The translations under genes and the position numbers were made by a program. 64,000 nt of DNA from Lophium mytilinum (taxonomy: Eukaryota > Ascomycota > Dothideomycetes > Mytilinidiales > Mytilinidiaceae): NCBI GenBank assembly GCA_010093605.1, contig MU004189.1:999834-1063833 (forward strand), given 5' to 3'. The notes beneath the pieces are model-generated. The model saw only the letters and a program-made list of their open reading frames with translations. It searched no databases and was not told where the DNA came from. Positions 1 through 11,766 of the stretch are shown here, in pieces. The stretch's first letter is position 1. Each line of letters starts with the position of its first letter.

Positions 1-3000
1 CTCCCGTGGCCATATGTACTCAGCATCCTGGCCAGTCTTGTCCACGGTCTTCGGGTTTTTGAACGCTCCATCCCACCGACCAAGAATTTCCTTGACCGCT
101 TTGCCCTTCTTAGTTGACCCTGGCTGAAGCTTGACTTTGTACTTGTAGCTCGCAAGCGCAGACCAAGGAGCACAAACTGGTATTGCTTCAAGGAGCTCGT
201 CGCCAGGGAGCGGACGTCCGATGAATGCGTCTAGGCCAGCGAGTTCGAGTTTCGTAGCTTCTTCATCAGCGACACCGTCATCTGCGCCAGTTCCAGCACT
301 TTCGCTTTCGTGAGCCGCCCGACGAGCCTCTTCCGTGGCTCGGCCGAGAGCTTGTACGCGCAGATGCTGTTCCCGTCGCCGCTGCTTCGCCGCCACTAGA
401 TCCTCTTCTTTCTTCTTTTTGGCCTCGACCTCAGCGGCTGCCGCCTCTTGGCCTGCCTTAGATCCTAGGAGGCGCATAGCTAATTCGCGATCTTCTTCGT
501 CTTGTTCTGCGTATTTAGCAGCCTTTTTCTTGGCTTTCGTTCGCTTTCCTCGAGGTAGAGGTTTCGCAGGAGTGTTCGATTGGCTGGAGGATTTGGAAGT
601 AGTATCATTGGCTGTTGTGTGTGGATCGACCGCCCCGTCCATGTCAGACCGCTCATCGTCGTCGTCCGTGGCGTTGCCACGCATCGAAGGAGGACCGGAG
701 GGAGTGGGAGTGGGGTCGAGGGACTGTCCTTTACGAAGTAACCGTCTTTCACGCGCAGAAAGGTGGCGACGGCCGGTCTTATCTGTCTGGGCTGTAGACG
801 CGACGGATTGAACATCGTCTTCGACCTCGTCGGTGCCATCTACAACCTTCGCAGGAAGTGGCTCAGGGCTGGGAATCGGCTCCTTGGTTTCAGGTACTTC
901 TGCCTCTGGCTGGTCATCGTCTTCAGAATCCGAGTCCTGCACACTCGGCGGTGCTGCTGAATTACCTCTTCCTTGCAAGGGGTTGCTCGTATTCGCTCCC
1001 TCAGAGTCTTCGTCGCTGTCCTCTGATGCGGACTCCAACTTGGCATCAGGGAAATCTTCATCGCTATCGCTATCCGACTGGAAACCTGCAGGCTTCTGCT
1101 GCTCTTGTTCCACTTGATACTTCGCTGCACCTTCCGCTGCACTTCTTTCTGATGCTCCTTCATCTAATAGTCGATGTTTGACATGCTTTGCTTTACTTTC
1201 GTCGCTAATTTGGAACATAACCGCGAAGCCCAGGATTAGCTGTGCAGGGGGCAAGAAATTCTTCTTCCCGCCTATGATGAACCCCCCAGCGGCCAAATAC
1301 TCTCCAGCAGGCGTTGTTTTCGAGACTTGGTTTGCGTTTACCCACCATGCGGACATGACGGCCTTCGAATCCCATGCATCCGAAGTAGCAACTGACAGAT
1401 TGCCGGCCTGGGATAGTGTGGACGGAGGTATTGGCGCGTCCGGAGTTGATGAATTGTTTTTGATGATAACGGAAGATGCGCCATGTAGTTCCGCGTGGAC
1501 GTATACGTCGCCTTTCTTCAAGTATCTCTTGTAAATAATCTCGGCTTGCTGTGCATCCTTGCCGCCGATGACCAAGTAGCCATCAGATGAGATGAAATAC
1601 ATGAATTTCTCAAACCAATGCTGTTTGCGAACAGGCTGAAGAATAGCCTTTTCCTGTTTGAGACCCTTCTTCAGATCGATATTGACCTTCTTCTCAATGC
1701 TCTTCAATGCCATGGTCGATGCCTGTATCGTCTTTCCCTCTTTTACTACGGCGCTCTTCTTTTCATCAAAGTATCTTTTAGCGTTGACCCAAGGCGACTG
1801 TCCAAGATCAATATCAATAGTCAGCCTCTTATCCACAGGCCTCGGAGGTGGTTTCTTCTTTTTCCGTTGATCGTCCTCGCTTTCTGAGTCACCGCTGACA
1901 GAACTTGTTTCGTACCCCTCCTCATCCTCCTCATCGCTCTCCGAGTTTGGTTCGTCGAGTAAAAGCGTCACCGTGTTCTCGTAAAGCTTGAGAGGCAGTT
2001 TTATCATCTGACCGACGGCGTTCCCTTGTCTTTGCTCGCGTCCTATTAGATGCGCGATCTCAACCCAATCCATACCTTGGCTGATTAGCCCATTTACAGC
2101 TGCTGTGGCTTCCTGAACTCGATCCACATTCGCTTGAATTGCTTCCGCCTTTCGGACATTCAATTCTTGGACTTGCTGAAGACCTCCTATGCGCTTAGCA
2201 TGCTCCTGCCTTGCCTTTTCCAACTTCTTCTTTGCATTTCGTTCGTGCTCGTACAGCTTGGACTCTAGCTTTTGGCCTTCGATAGACGAGAAATACTCAT
2301 CCACAGTCTTATTATAACCCTCGAATTCAAGAAAAGTGTAGTCGGACTCCTCGAATTGTTTTGGCCTGAATGGGTGGAAGTCATCATACAGTAGCTCAGA
2401 AGCCTTTTCGGAGCTCGCCCCCTCGCTTGGATCCTCTTTCGACGCGGCGGCTGCTGGGTTCTGTTTGGCTAGAATGAAGCCACGGGTCAGGTCTCCACTC
2501 GTAATCTCATCCGCCACCTTCTTAGCGACGTCGAATGAGGCGAGTAGTTTGTCCAGCAATGTATCATCTTCTAGAACTTGTTCCAACTTCAAAGTGGTAT
2601 CAAATCTAACCGTATGCAAAGCGTGATCAACAAGTAGTGGCGGGTACTCTGTAATCGAAACCGCCAAAGCCTTCCTTATTAGGTCTTTGCCCTTCTTCTT
2701 TGCATTCTTTCCTGTGGCACCAGTATCTGGTTGCTGCTTGTCTAGAGCCTTCTGTAACGCGTCCTTCAGCCTGTCCTTAGTCAAAGGTGGTGCCCCGCCA
2801 TAGTTCTGCCGTAATGACAAGTTGTACTCCGAGCCAACTCTCATCTGCTCGTGTTCTGCGCCTTCATCAACGCTCCGCAGAAGCGCAAGGATCTTTAGAT
2901 TCTCATCCGTGAGAACAATGTTGCCGCCCGCATAGAATTCGAGGTACACTCTGTATAGCCCGTCCGAGAATTGAAACTCTATTATTCGGTCCGTACCCAC

Positions 3001-3377
3001 TTGGGCGATGGATGTGACTCTCCGGGTTTTAAGGAACTTCCGAAGGCGGGCGACGAACGGGGAGGGCGCAGCGGCGGTGGATCGCGCATAGCTCGTGAGG
3101 TGGCAGCGGAAGCCAGAGTCGACGACCAGCTGCTCTCGTTGATCGGGTTTGTGGAATTTGAAGAGGAAAATGCGCTAGACATAGGATTAGAGCCAGTAAT
3201 GTTGATGGAGGATCAGAGCGTACTGATGATAGATCGTAGATATTCGTGACTCTTAGAGGACAGAGGTTCTTTGAAAGCTCGTGTGCTATGACCTGCGGCG
3301 AACCAGGATTAGTTTCGATCGTTCCGGGGGAGCTAGGGACCTACCTTGACATCCAAAGAAGAGAATCGTTGCTTCAT
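1..3377 (-). CDS. rqc2: Rqc2/NEMF (Tae2) ribosome quality-control factor, 3' end cut off by the window
   Basis: Binds stalled 60S subunits with peptidyl-tRNA, recruits the Ltn1 ubiquitin ligase and directs CAT-tailing in the cytosol. Three exons are modelled: 3377-3345, 3292-3224 and 3174 to the left edge, with 52- and 49-bp introns, giving at least 1,092 residues. The start MKQRFSSLDVKVIAHELS is the family's signature N terminus. Asp9 and the TDR motif (Asp96-Arg97) match residues needed for tRNA handling in yeast Rqc2 (D9, D98, R99). A long charged coiled-coil middle follows, then the NFACT-R region (ISSDGYLVIGGKDAQQAE), an acidic and Lys-rich stretch, and the start of the NFACT-C domain (VCAPWSALASYKYKVKLQPG). 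The reading frame is still open at base 1; by family length only some tens of residues are missing. Identity is very secure. Confidence 0.96.
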
Positions 3378-4031
3378 GACTTCGTTATGGGAGAATGGTG
3401 TTGTTGAAGGGTCTGTATGACACTGGCAATGACGGTGCCCTTTGATGCCAAGGTGGGGCAACTCGTAGGGCTGAGAGAGAACTCATCTTGCCAGCTTGCT
3501 GTGCATCTTCTCCATTCACTGGAAAACGACCATCATCATTAGACCAAGGTTGCCGCGTCACCCTGGCTTTATTACTTCAAACTGGCCCATCTGCGAGCCT
3601 CTTTATCACGAAACGCCTTTCTTGCTGTGCGGTCGACTGACCCCTCTCACGCGTCAAAGCCCCTTCGCGAGGAGCTGCGTCCACCAAGGCCCTGGATTCG
3701 GGGTCGAAGTAACATCATTGTGCTCAAATTACAGAGACAATTTGGGCCGAGAGTCGTTCTGCTGCTTCGAGATCCAAAACCAAGTGAGCTCTGGGCCAAC
3801 ACCGCATAGTTCATTGTTACAAACCCCCAAGCATTGTACAGATCTTCTAGTATCATGCGCAACCCTTTTCAGAAAAGGTTTCAGAGGGGAAGCCAAACAT
3901 GAAACACAACACACAAATCACTAAGAATGATGGAGAATGAGAATGTAACCAAATTGTATTCAAATCCGGATAAGAATGGACGTCAAAGAGCGCCTAAGTC
4001 AGAAATAAAGAAAACAGCAAGAACAGTCGAC
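3378..4031. other. Intergenic region
   Basis: Between the Rqc2 start and the stop of the HETAH-motif gene. It should hold the Rqc2 promoter and the 3' end of the neighbour. Only short overlapping frames with no recognisable protein character are present. Confidence 0.6.
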
Positions 4032-5606
4032 TTATGTGCCAGCCATCTCTAAGGCCGGGGTATCAAGTGTATCAAGAAACTCGAAAAGCCGATGCGTCTC
4101 TGGGTCGAATGTTCGACTGAAATAGCCGTCCGGATCCGCATCCCAGCAGGCGGTGATGAACTGGCCGTCCCACCAGAAAATCAGCTCCGTGGATCCATCT
4201 AGCTTTATCACGCGCCGCGAAATATGCATGTTCTGCTGAAGGAAGACGTATCGAGTGCCGTCCGACAGGATTTTGAAGGCGTACCTAGGACATCCACTAT
4301 CCTTCCTCCAGGGATGCTGCGAACTTGAGTCATCCAGCCAGCCTGAGATCACCCCGACCTTTTTGCCGTGTTCCAGGACTTCGATCCTGGACTTCTTGTC
4401 AGGATAATGGCCAGGGATCATATCGTCCGCCAGTATGGGAGCTTGCAGCTGGGATTTTAGGTCCAGGTCTCCGTTCCGCCTCAGCTCTCGAAAATTGTCC
4501 CAGGTAGACTCGAGAAACCACTGCTTGATCCAGGGCATAGGGATGTAAATCGTTCGAGCGATATTCTGACTTAGAACATCAGCATGTGCGCGATTCTCTC
4601 GAGCTACTAGGACTGAAGTCTTGGCCGCATTGCTGTTCCACTCGCAGAATATGTCAGGCGATGCGGAAAACAAATAACTCTCCCAGGATCTTCCCACTTC
4701 TGGCACAGTATCCGACTTCAAAACCTTCGGCTCCGGACTCGCCTTCCCGCGCGCAGTTTTGACAAAAGCATGAGCTGTCTCATGAACAAGGGTACAAGCA
4801 ATTTTAAACTGCTTCTTTAGCTTCTCTCCTTCCGGCAGTTCTGCAAATTCCGTCGCATTCCGAGAGAACACCTCGCGGTATCGGAAGTGCAATGCCACTA
4901 ACGGAGTTGTGTAGTTGTTCTTGCGATTCCTGATCGTGAATGGCTTTGTTATCCTCGAGAGATTCTCGGAAAAGGTTGCCATTGTGAATTTAGCGGCTGC
5001 TGCATTATCGTACGTGACTCCCCAAGGTCCCATTTCCTTGCTATCCGCACATGTAGTGCCAAAGGTAAAGTGCATTTTCTCAGTCATCTCTCTAAAGACG
5101 GCCAGGACTTTATCCTTGGCATCTGGCGATGCTTCGGTAGTGTAGTATTTGAGATACTCATCATTGGGCCCGACACTCAGAGCAAGCAAGCTGATCCAAA
5201 ACCCTAGGAGTTCTTCTTGTGTTATCAGGTGGGTGGCGAGGCGAAGGACTATGGTCATGTTAGAGTAAGTTCGGTCCATTGCCTCGACAAGCTCATTCCC
5301 AGTCAGGAATTTTAGACTCACTTCATCTTCAAACAAGGAGGTTTCATCGATCCCGAAGCTCCAATTCTCGCGGCGAAATAGTGGATGGATGGAACCGCTC
5401 AACAGGTCGGTTTCGGGGATGCGTTCGGTCTCAACCCATCCAAGACGATGCGAGGCTTTTTCGACTTCTTTCATGCTCTCGCAGCGTAAGCTAGGTGGAG
5501 CTTGGTTCCGCTGGTATTGGTTTTGCATCGTGATCTTCGAGACGCTTGTGTACTTCGGAACGTGGTACTGGATGGTATACGTGACTGCTCGTAGCTTGAT
5601 GTCCAC
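4032..5606 (-). CDS. Unknown protein with a zincin-type HETAH motif
   Basis: An uninterrupted 524-codon frame. Residues 275-279 read HETAH inside ACTLVHETAHAF. This fits the HExxH zinc-binding helix of metallopeptidases, with hydrophobic residues before it as in zincins. No signal peptide or membrane segment is seen. The C-terminal third is Trp/Tyr-rich (for example LIFWWDGQFITACWD). I do not recognise the full-length family. A third metal ligand cannot be placed by eye. The annotated start gives an N-terminal leader of about 26 residues; Met27 (MQNQYQRNQ) is an alternative. Coding is supported by length and by the absence of stops; peptidase activity is inference from the motif alone. Confidence 0.75.
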   Translation of the reverse strand: MDIKLRAVTYTIQYHVPKYTSVSKITMQNQYQRNQAPPSLRCESMKEVEKASHRLGWVETERIPETDLLSGSIHPLFRRENWSFGIDETSLFEDEVSLKFLTGNELVEAMDRTYSNMTIVLRLATHLITQEELLGFWISLLALSVGPNDEYLKYYTTEASPDAKDKVLAVFREMTEKMHFTFGTTCADSKEMGPWGVTYDNAAAAKFTMATFSENLSRITKPFTIRNRKNNYTTPLVALHFRYREVFSRNATEFAELPEGEKLKKQFKIACTLVHETAHAFVKTARGKASPEPKVLKSDTVPEVGRSWESYLFSASPDIFCEWNSNAAKTSVLVARENRAHADVLSQNIARTIYIPMPWIKQWFLESTWDNFRELRRNGDLDLKSQLQAPILADDMIPGHYPDKKSRIEVLEHGKKVGVISGWLDDSSSQHPWRKDSGCPRYAFKILSDGTRYVFLQQNMHISRRVIKLDGSTELIFWWDGQFITACWDADPDGYFSRTFDPETHRLFEFLDTLDTPALEMAGT

Positions 5607-6580
5607 AAGGGGACTTGGTATGGTAAGTAAGTTCTCCTTTGTTCAGTGTACGATGCGTACATAGCGTATGCAGTCTATATACTCTTGGAATTTGCGACTT
5701 GTTTACATCGTTCGAGACATTGTGAGCGTTAACCTTAGCATGTCTTTGTCAGGGCGAGCGGTCTTCACAATGGTCGTCATATCCTTGCAAGCAGCGACAC
5801 GCCATGATGAGGCTCGAGAGATCTACACCACCAACCAAAGAAGCCTCACGGAGTCATCTGTTCGTCGCTGCGTTGAACGTTTCAAAACCTTATCAAAGTT
5901 CGCGACACCAGAAGAAGTGCGACTTAACGGAGATCCAAATGCCCCATATCAATCCAGACTAACGCTGAGAAAGTGCCTTTGCAGATAGTCAAATACCGGA
6001 GTGTGGTTCAAAGGCTTCAAAGGCTTCGAAGGCTTCTAGCAATGTTTTTGATGTGGTGGTAGAGGCTGCTTGATGTCACGTGGGATTCCGAATATCCGGC
6101 GCTACGTCCTCAGAGTTTCCGCTAACCCCTGGATTGGTGTTTATGTGGCTTGTGTGGCTCACGCTGACAGCAATGACAAGGCTAGACCATACCGTATCAG
6201 TACCTCGAATCCTCCAACAACGCCGCCTAGGCCGCCTCGAAGCCAGGGGCGCCAACCAGCTCGCGCCAAAAGCAGCCATTCTCCGCACATGCCGTCGCTT
6301 CAAGGCGCCTCGATTTTCAGCTAGAAGGGCTTGGCAATAGTAATTTCTCAACACCATGCCGATTCAGATTCGCTATGTTGGAGCTCCGACGCGAGCCACG
6401 CCATCTGCGTGGGTCCGCCGAGTCGCCCTAATCGTAAAATGTCACCTCCGCGCACCCTTATTTTGCTTTCAACAGACGAACCTTGACGAAGATCAGGCGT
6501 CTGGCCTTTGACAGCTCAGACATATCACCCGAGCAGTCTGCTCGTTCAGTCTTTTCCGTTTGCGCTCTTCTTCTTTCACA
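5607..6580. other. Intergenic region between divergent genes
   Basis: Shared upstream region of the HETAH gene (minus) and the secreted modular gene (plus). It contains three near-identical copies of an aaggcttc-type 9-mer around 6010-6040 and a cacgtg palindrome near 6075. No convincing gene is seen. Confidence 0.5.
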
Positions 6581-9129
6581 ATGTGGGAATCTTTCGTTAT
6601 CCTCGTTCTCGCTTCTCTTGTTTTTGCTGCACCAACCGTCAACACGCCCAAAGACTACTCGCCAGGAGTCTGCTTAGAAAATGCCGCCATTAAAGCGCCA
6701 TGGAATTGTAACGGCGTCGATACGTATATTGGCACCGAGATCTTCAAGACTGGCCATCTGAATGTAGATTTGTGCGCTGCGGCATGCACTGCCAAATCAG
6801 CCTACAATCTTCGTCATCCACCAGCGAAGGGGAAGCCAAAGACATGTCAATTCTTCAACACGTACTTGTTGTACAAGAATGGCGTCAATGTTGGACAGGT
6901 GAGGCGGATCTCGACCTTCAATGGTAGAGCGCTGACACGGCATAGCACTGCGCCATGTATAGCGAAACCTGGTCGAAGTCTTATGCGAAGAACACCGGGT
7001 ACTCCCAAGGAAGGGACAAATACACTATTGGCTATTCATACAGCTTCAGTAACGCGAAAGACAAGGGTACCCCCAAGTGTGTTTCGCCTATCAGCTCTGC
7101 CAAAAGCTCCACGAAGGCTTCGAGTAGCGTAAAGTCGTCTACCAAATGCTTGAGTACGCTCAAAGTATCGACGAGTACCCGGAAATCGTCTACGAGCTCT
7201 CTAAAAAGTTCATCGCGATCATCTTTCCTGCACACGTCGAAGCCGTGCACTACTTCATTGAGGACTAGTACTCGGAGCAGTTCTCATGCAAGCTCAGTGG
7301 CGATGTCTTCACTGATCTCTGCCTCAAGCTCTGCATACGGCAGCCTCGTGTCGAGCTCATCGCTCTCGTCTAGTGTTCAATCGCCCTCATCGAGCAGTAC
7401 GCCCGGCATATCATCTGCAGTGTCTTCTTCTGCGGCATATTCTCAATCAACGTCATCTACCGGCTCTGAAACATCGCCATTTAGCCCTGGGCCGGCCCCC
7501 ACTACAAGCGTCTCCTCTGATACCCCAACACCCACACCTGGGCCATCGACAGAAGCTACATTCACTTCGAGCGCAACACCGGACTCTACATCTTCCTCGT
7601 CTCTTACAGACTCATCAACCAGCAGCCCAGATTCAAGCTCGACGACTTCAGCCACAGATCTCACATCGACGCTCTCGAGCTTTACCGATTCTTCGGCCCA
7701 GACCTCCACGACTGGCACAGAGTCGTCCTCGCCAACCAGCACGCCTGAAATCAGCACAACCAGCTCAAGCGTCGATACTTCATCGGCATCGACTGATTCT
7801 TCGCTGACTAGCACTCCCGTTATCAGCAGCAGCAGTTCAAGCATTGATACAGCATCTCCGTCCACCACCGAGTCCTCGCCTACTAGTACCCCTGAAGTCA
7901 GCACAACAAGTTCAAGCTTGGAAAGCTCAATCTCAGCTTCCAGCACACTGGAAAATACCACCACAAGCCTGAGCGCAGATGTCTCATCCACGTCAACCAC
8001 TACCTCAGACTCCGAATCGATTCAGTCTACAACCACTTTCACTGATGCTTTGACTACTAGCACAGCCGAACCGAGCGCAGCTTCTTCGACCGTGGATATA
8101 ACCACTGTCTCCTCTACGTCATTGCCCACTCCAACACCAACCTGGATCTTGAACGGTGGCTTCGAATCTACAGATAACGGTGGGTATCCTTGGTTCGTAC
8201 CCGATAACAGCACCACTGGCTGCACCTGGGATATTGTCGAATCAGCCACCGATGCCGTCAACGGGTCACACTACGCTAGAGTCACATGTACCGCGGCAGG
8301 ACAAGGCATCTACATCCTGCAGCCATTCAACGCTATCGACGTCGGAGCTACCTACGTGCTCTCCGCCTGGATGCGCAAGCTCGCGGTGACCGCAGACAAC
8401 GGAGGTGTTGGCTGCACGGTGACCATCGTCGGCGGCCCTGGCCTCATCTCTTCCGCAAATCTTGCTTCGGGGGCAGCGTGGGTAAAGCAAACCAATACCT
8501 GGAAGGCAACAACATCGGTCGGTACGGGCATTGCGCTCTATTGTTTCCGAGCTGCCAATGGTGGTGGGCCAGATGGCACCCCGGTTTACACGTACATCGA
8601 CTCGATCGATATGTACCGAGTGCCCGACCGCCCCGACATCGTCACCAACGGCGACCTCGAGGCCTCCCCAACAAACCCTGCCCCATGGTATGTCCTCTCG
8701 AACTCGACGGGCGGGACCATAGCGGTGGCGCAAACCGACGACACCAACGCCGCCTACAGCGGCTCCAACTACCTTGCTGTCTCCCTGCCCCAGAGCAACA
8801 CTATGATCTACGTCGGTCTTCCGATACAAATAACTGCCCCGATCCGGTACCAAGCCTCCTTCTACGTACGTTCGCCAAGCTACGCCGTTGTAAGCCCGAT
8901 CTGCCGCCTCTATGTCTCCAACGACAACTATTCACGAAGCCAATACATCTCTACAAATTCGATCACTGCGACTTTAACCTGGGCAGGAAAAACCAACATT
9001 AGGTTTCAGGCTGATACCTGGATGACGCAGATGGTGTTTACGTGCTCGAGGGGATCAGCCAATCCGGATGCTGTGGGACAGTATTTCATTGACGACTTTG
9101 TGATGAGCGAGTATGGTCCGTCGTCATAG
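6581..9129 (+). CDS. Large secreted modular protein: Cys-rich head, Ser/Thr-rich stalk, two CBM4/9-like modules
   Basis: Two exons (6581-6898, 6946-9129; 47-bp intron) give 833 residues. The start was chosen at MWESFVILVLASLVFAAP, a good signal peptide, rather than seven codons upstream. Residues about 20-155 form a Cys-containing head that spans the splice junction (VGQ|HCAMYSETWSKSYAK). Residues about 157-500 are Ser/Thr/Pro-rich, expected to be a heavily O-glycosylated stalk. Two beta-sandwich modules follow, starting with WILNGGFEST (about residue 506) and IVTNGDLEAS (about 670). These resemble carbohydrate-binding CBM4/9-type folds (NGGFE, SAWMRKL, YIDSIDMY patterns). There is no GPI-like tail. 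A likely role is cell-wall or extracellular glycan binding; no catalytic domain is visible. Confidence 0.85.
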
Positions 9130-9401
9130 ATGATGGAGAGCGAGGTGAAATGCATTTTGGGCGCCCGTTTTTCTTGTCTATTGAACGTATAGCGGATGCA
9201 TAGACTTTTAATTGAACACTGAGACGAAACACTCGATAACATCACTGGAAGCTCATGAGGTTGCTTTGACTATGAGCTATAGTTTGACAGAACGGTATAG
9301 TAACTCATCATCTATCCGTATCCTATGTCAAAGTCCGCATTCCGACCCAGGCTCCCAAGGCCAATTCAAATGCAACATGCATCATAATCCACGCCTACGT
9401 T

Positions 9402-10913
9402 CTACCCGCCAATCATCGTCTTCCGCCAACCCACCCCAATGAGCGGTTCGCTTTCCCTCGAAATTCCCTGAGAGTACGCATCCGGACTTAGTGCTTGTGC
9501 GATCTGCTTGTGGCCACGTAAGTGAATGCCGTATATCCAACCTTTTGATTCTGTCTTCTTCGCAGCATCGTCCGTAGGATCATCTCGTAGGAGGTTCCCA
9601 TCGCAATACTCATAAAGGTCTGCTAGAGATAGCGATGTGAGAGCCAGCAACCCGCGAATGACCTTGAAAACTTCCATCCACTGGCGAAGGCGTCGGGTAG
9701 GATTCTGGGTCATCGAGATGGTGACGGTGGCAATATCCAACGTAGTGAGTGACGGAGCAAGCCGCATGAGCGTCGTCTTGAGTAAATCCACATCGATCTC
9801 CCACAAGTTGAAGAGCTTCAGTGTTTTCAGTGGTGCATTGAAGCCTACGGGGAGCATCCTCAAGGCCGGGGTGTTTGGACCTATAGACCTGGCGTCCATG
9901 TGGCGAAGAGACACTGACGTTGGCACTGTATCACGGACCAGCTGCTCAACCCAAACCTCGGTCCCGCGCTCTTGCACCTCCCACCCACTATCGAACTTCA
10001 GCGATCGCACCATAGGGAGGCAATACCACACATCTCCATCTTCCAGGTCGAACGGCATCATTCGCGGCTCCGGTAGTCTAGGAATGGCAAGGTCCACCTT
10101 CAGTTCGCGACCCGCCTCCCGCAGCGCTTTGAACATGACGTCGAAGGCGCGGCCCATCGTTGTATCTATGAGCAGCCTCGACCGCATTGGAATGTGCGGA
10201 CGCTGCACACTTGGGACCTGAGCAGGAGCAAAGCTAGGCTCATCACCCGCCCCAAGCTCGCGAATCAATTTTTCTACGCCCCAGCTCTGCGTAAGATTCG
10301 CATCTTCAAATGGACGGAGTGCTTTAATTGGGCAGACCAGAGCTACTTCGCCCATGCTCACGCTCTCGAGGTTGGGTAGAGACTCAAAGACTTGAGCCAG
10401 GATCTGCACGTCATCGCCGTTGCGCTCCATACGTTCTTGATCGGCGACAAAGGTGGAGTATTTCTCGAAGTACTCCTTTCTCCAAACTTCTGTGGCGGAC
10501 CGCGAGGCGGGTTCGAAGGCGTGGAGATAGTTGGATTGGAGGCGTTCTGAGCCGATGGAGATGTGGCGGACGAACTGGCCGAGTTGCGCGTGCTTCGAGA
10601 TATCCAGTAGCGCGTTGAGGCTCATAGGAGAGAGCATGAACTTCTTCGTCTTGAAATAGCGGCGCCCAAATGCCTTTTCGGTCCGCTCCCTCAGGTGCTT
10701 CGACGTTAGACGCAGGTTGAAGAAGTCAAGACTCTCCAGATGCTCGTTCGCCACAATATGCAGAATATCTCCAGGTAGTCCCGTGAGATTGAAGGGCTTA
10801 GGCCCGAGAGCCAATCGTATTTTCTTCGTCTTCTGTTGGTCCGCATCATCGTCAAGCGACTGGCGCTTTCTGGGTGTAACGGGATTGAGTGCGTCGGGGT
10901 CGATCCTAGCCAT
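9402..10913 (-). CDS. F-box-like protein with leucine-rich C-terminal region
   Basis: A single exon of 503 residues. I start at MARIDPDALNPVTPRKRQ, because the 43 upstream codons are low-complexity and TATA evidence lies further upstream. After a Lys/Arg-rich N terminus, residues about 40-85 (FNLTGLPGDILHIVANEHL, then FFNLRLTSKHLRERTEKAF) fit the F-box pattern that binds Skp1 in SCF ubiquitin ligases. The rest is alpha/beta with regularly spaced leucines (LKTLKLFNLWEID, LTSLSLADLYEY), suggesting degenerate leucine-rich repeats for substrate binding. Fungal genomes carry many such fast-evolving F-box proteins; the substrate cannot be guessed. Confidence 0.82.
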   Translation of the reverse strand: MARIDPDALNPVTPRKRQSLDDDADQQKTKKIRLALGPKPFNLTGLPGDILHIVANEHLESLDFFNLRLTSKHLRERTEKAFGRRYFKTKKFMLSPMSLNALLDISKHAQLGQFVRHISIGSERLQSNYLHAFEPASRSATEVWRKEYFEKYSTFVADQERMERNGDDVQILAQVFESLPNLESVSMGEVALVCPIKALRPFEDANLTQSWGVEKLIRELGAGDEPSFAPAQVPSVQRPHIPMRSRLLIDTTMGRAFDVMFKALREAGRELKVDLAIPRLPEPRMMPFDLEDGDVWYCLPMVRSLKFDSGWEVQERGTEVWVEQLVRDTVPTSVSLRHMDARSIGPNTPALRMLPVGFNAPLKTLKLFNLWEIDVDLLKTTLMRLAPSLTTLDIATVTISMTQNPTRRLRQWMEVFKVIRGLLALTSLSLADLYEYCDGNLLRDDPTDDAAKKTESKGWIYGIHLRGHKQIAQALSPDAYSQGISRESEPLIGVGWRKTMIGG

Positions 10914-11766
10914 GATCGCGGTTTTGCTGATGAGCGAGTGGTGGTGGTGGTAGCTGTGCCGTACTCGACAATGGTGGAGAAGGTTGTAAAGAGAAAGAGA
11001 GCGCACTATAATCGACGAATATATGGGCAAGTGAAAATCCAAAGAGCGGCGGTGAATAATTTTTTTATCCGGTGGCTGGGCTCAGCATTGTTCCCAGCCT
11101 CCTCCTTTTGTCCCCGTATATATAGCCAACGCTCATCGTATGTACAACACAACAATTGTCTCGATCCATCGGGCTTCCTCTCCTCCATCTCCGCAAGATG
11201 CGAGGGAGAACGTGGAATATGGAGGGGAGGATGGGGCGGAGTGCGGAGCAGCAACGGGAGGAGTGTTGGCTTATCACGTGACGTGAATGGATTTATCCCT
11301 AACCGCTTCATAGTTGTAGTCGGCGACATTTACCTACTAGTAAGTCAGTATGAAGGACTAAAAAAGTTGAATTCGATACTCATACCTATGAGTTCAGCTC
11401 GAGACTTTCTATGACCTGCAGTAAAAGATCACAAGAATGGACACCGGGTTTTGTCACTACTTAACTCGAGTTTTGCTCACTTACCACGACTCTTAGGGGT
11501 AATCTGGCCACAAAGTAGATATCTCCTTAAGAAGGACACTGTCCTTGTCCTTTTGAAATAATATGGGATAACCTAAGGAGTGCCGAACGAGTGTGCACAG
11601 ACTTATGACCTATCACTGTATATCAGCCATTGTATTTTCATATTGTCTCGAGATAAAAACGCTAGCCTAACCATTGTTAGTATATACAACACACATCTTC
11701 GAGGCTTGGATACCTGTTAGTGAACTCTAATTAGCATTACTACTTATCCATCCCCCGTTACATCCC
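10914..11766. other. Intergenic region
   Basis: Upstream of the F-box gene and downstream of the Cys-rich membrane-protein gene. The part from about 11300 is AT-richer. Bases 11592-11612 (gagtgtgcacagacttatga) resemble the terminal repeats of the element at 44403-44835, but no partner repeat was found nearby. Confidence 0.5.
11117..11124 (-). promoter_or_regulatory. TATA-like box for the F-box gene
   Basis: The palindrome tatatata lies about 200 bp upstream of the chosen F-box start and favours that start over the farther upstream Met. Confidence 0.4.

Noticed and set aside
8266-9002. Long frames opposite and overlapping the secreted modular gene
   Set aside because: They are shadows of a GC-rich coding region; the spliced plus-strand frame has a signal peptide and domains.
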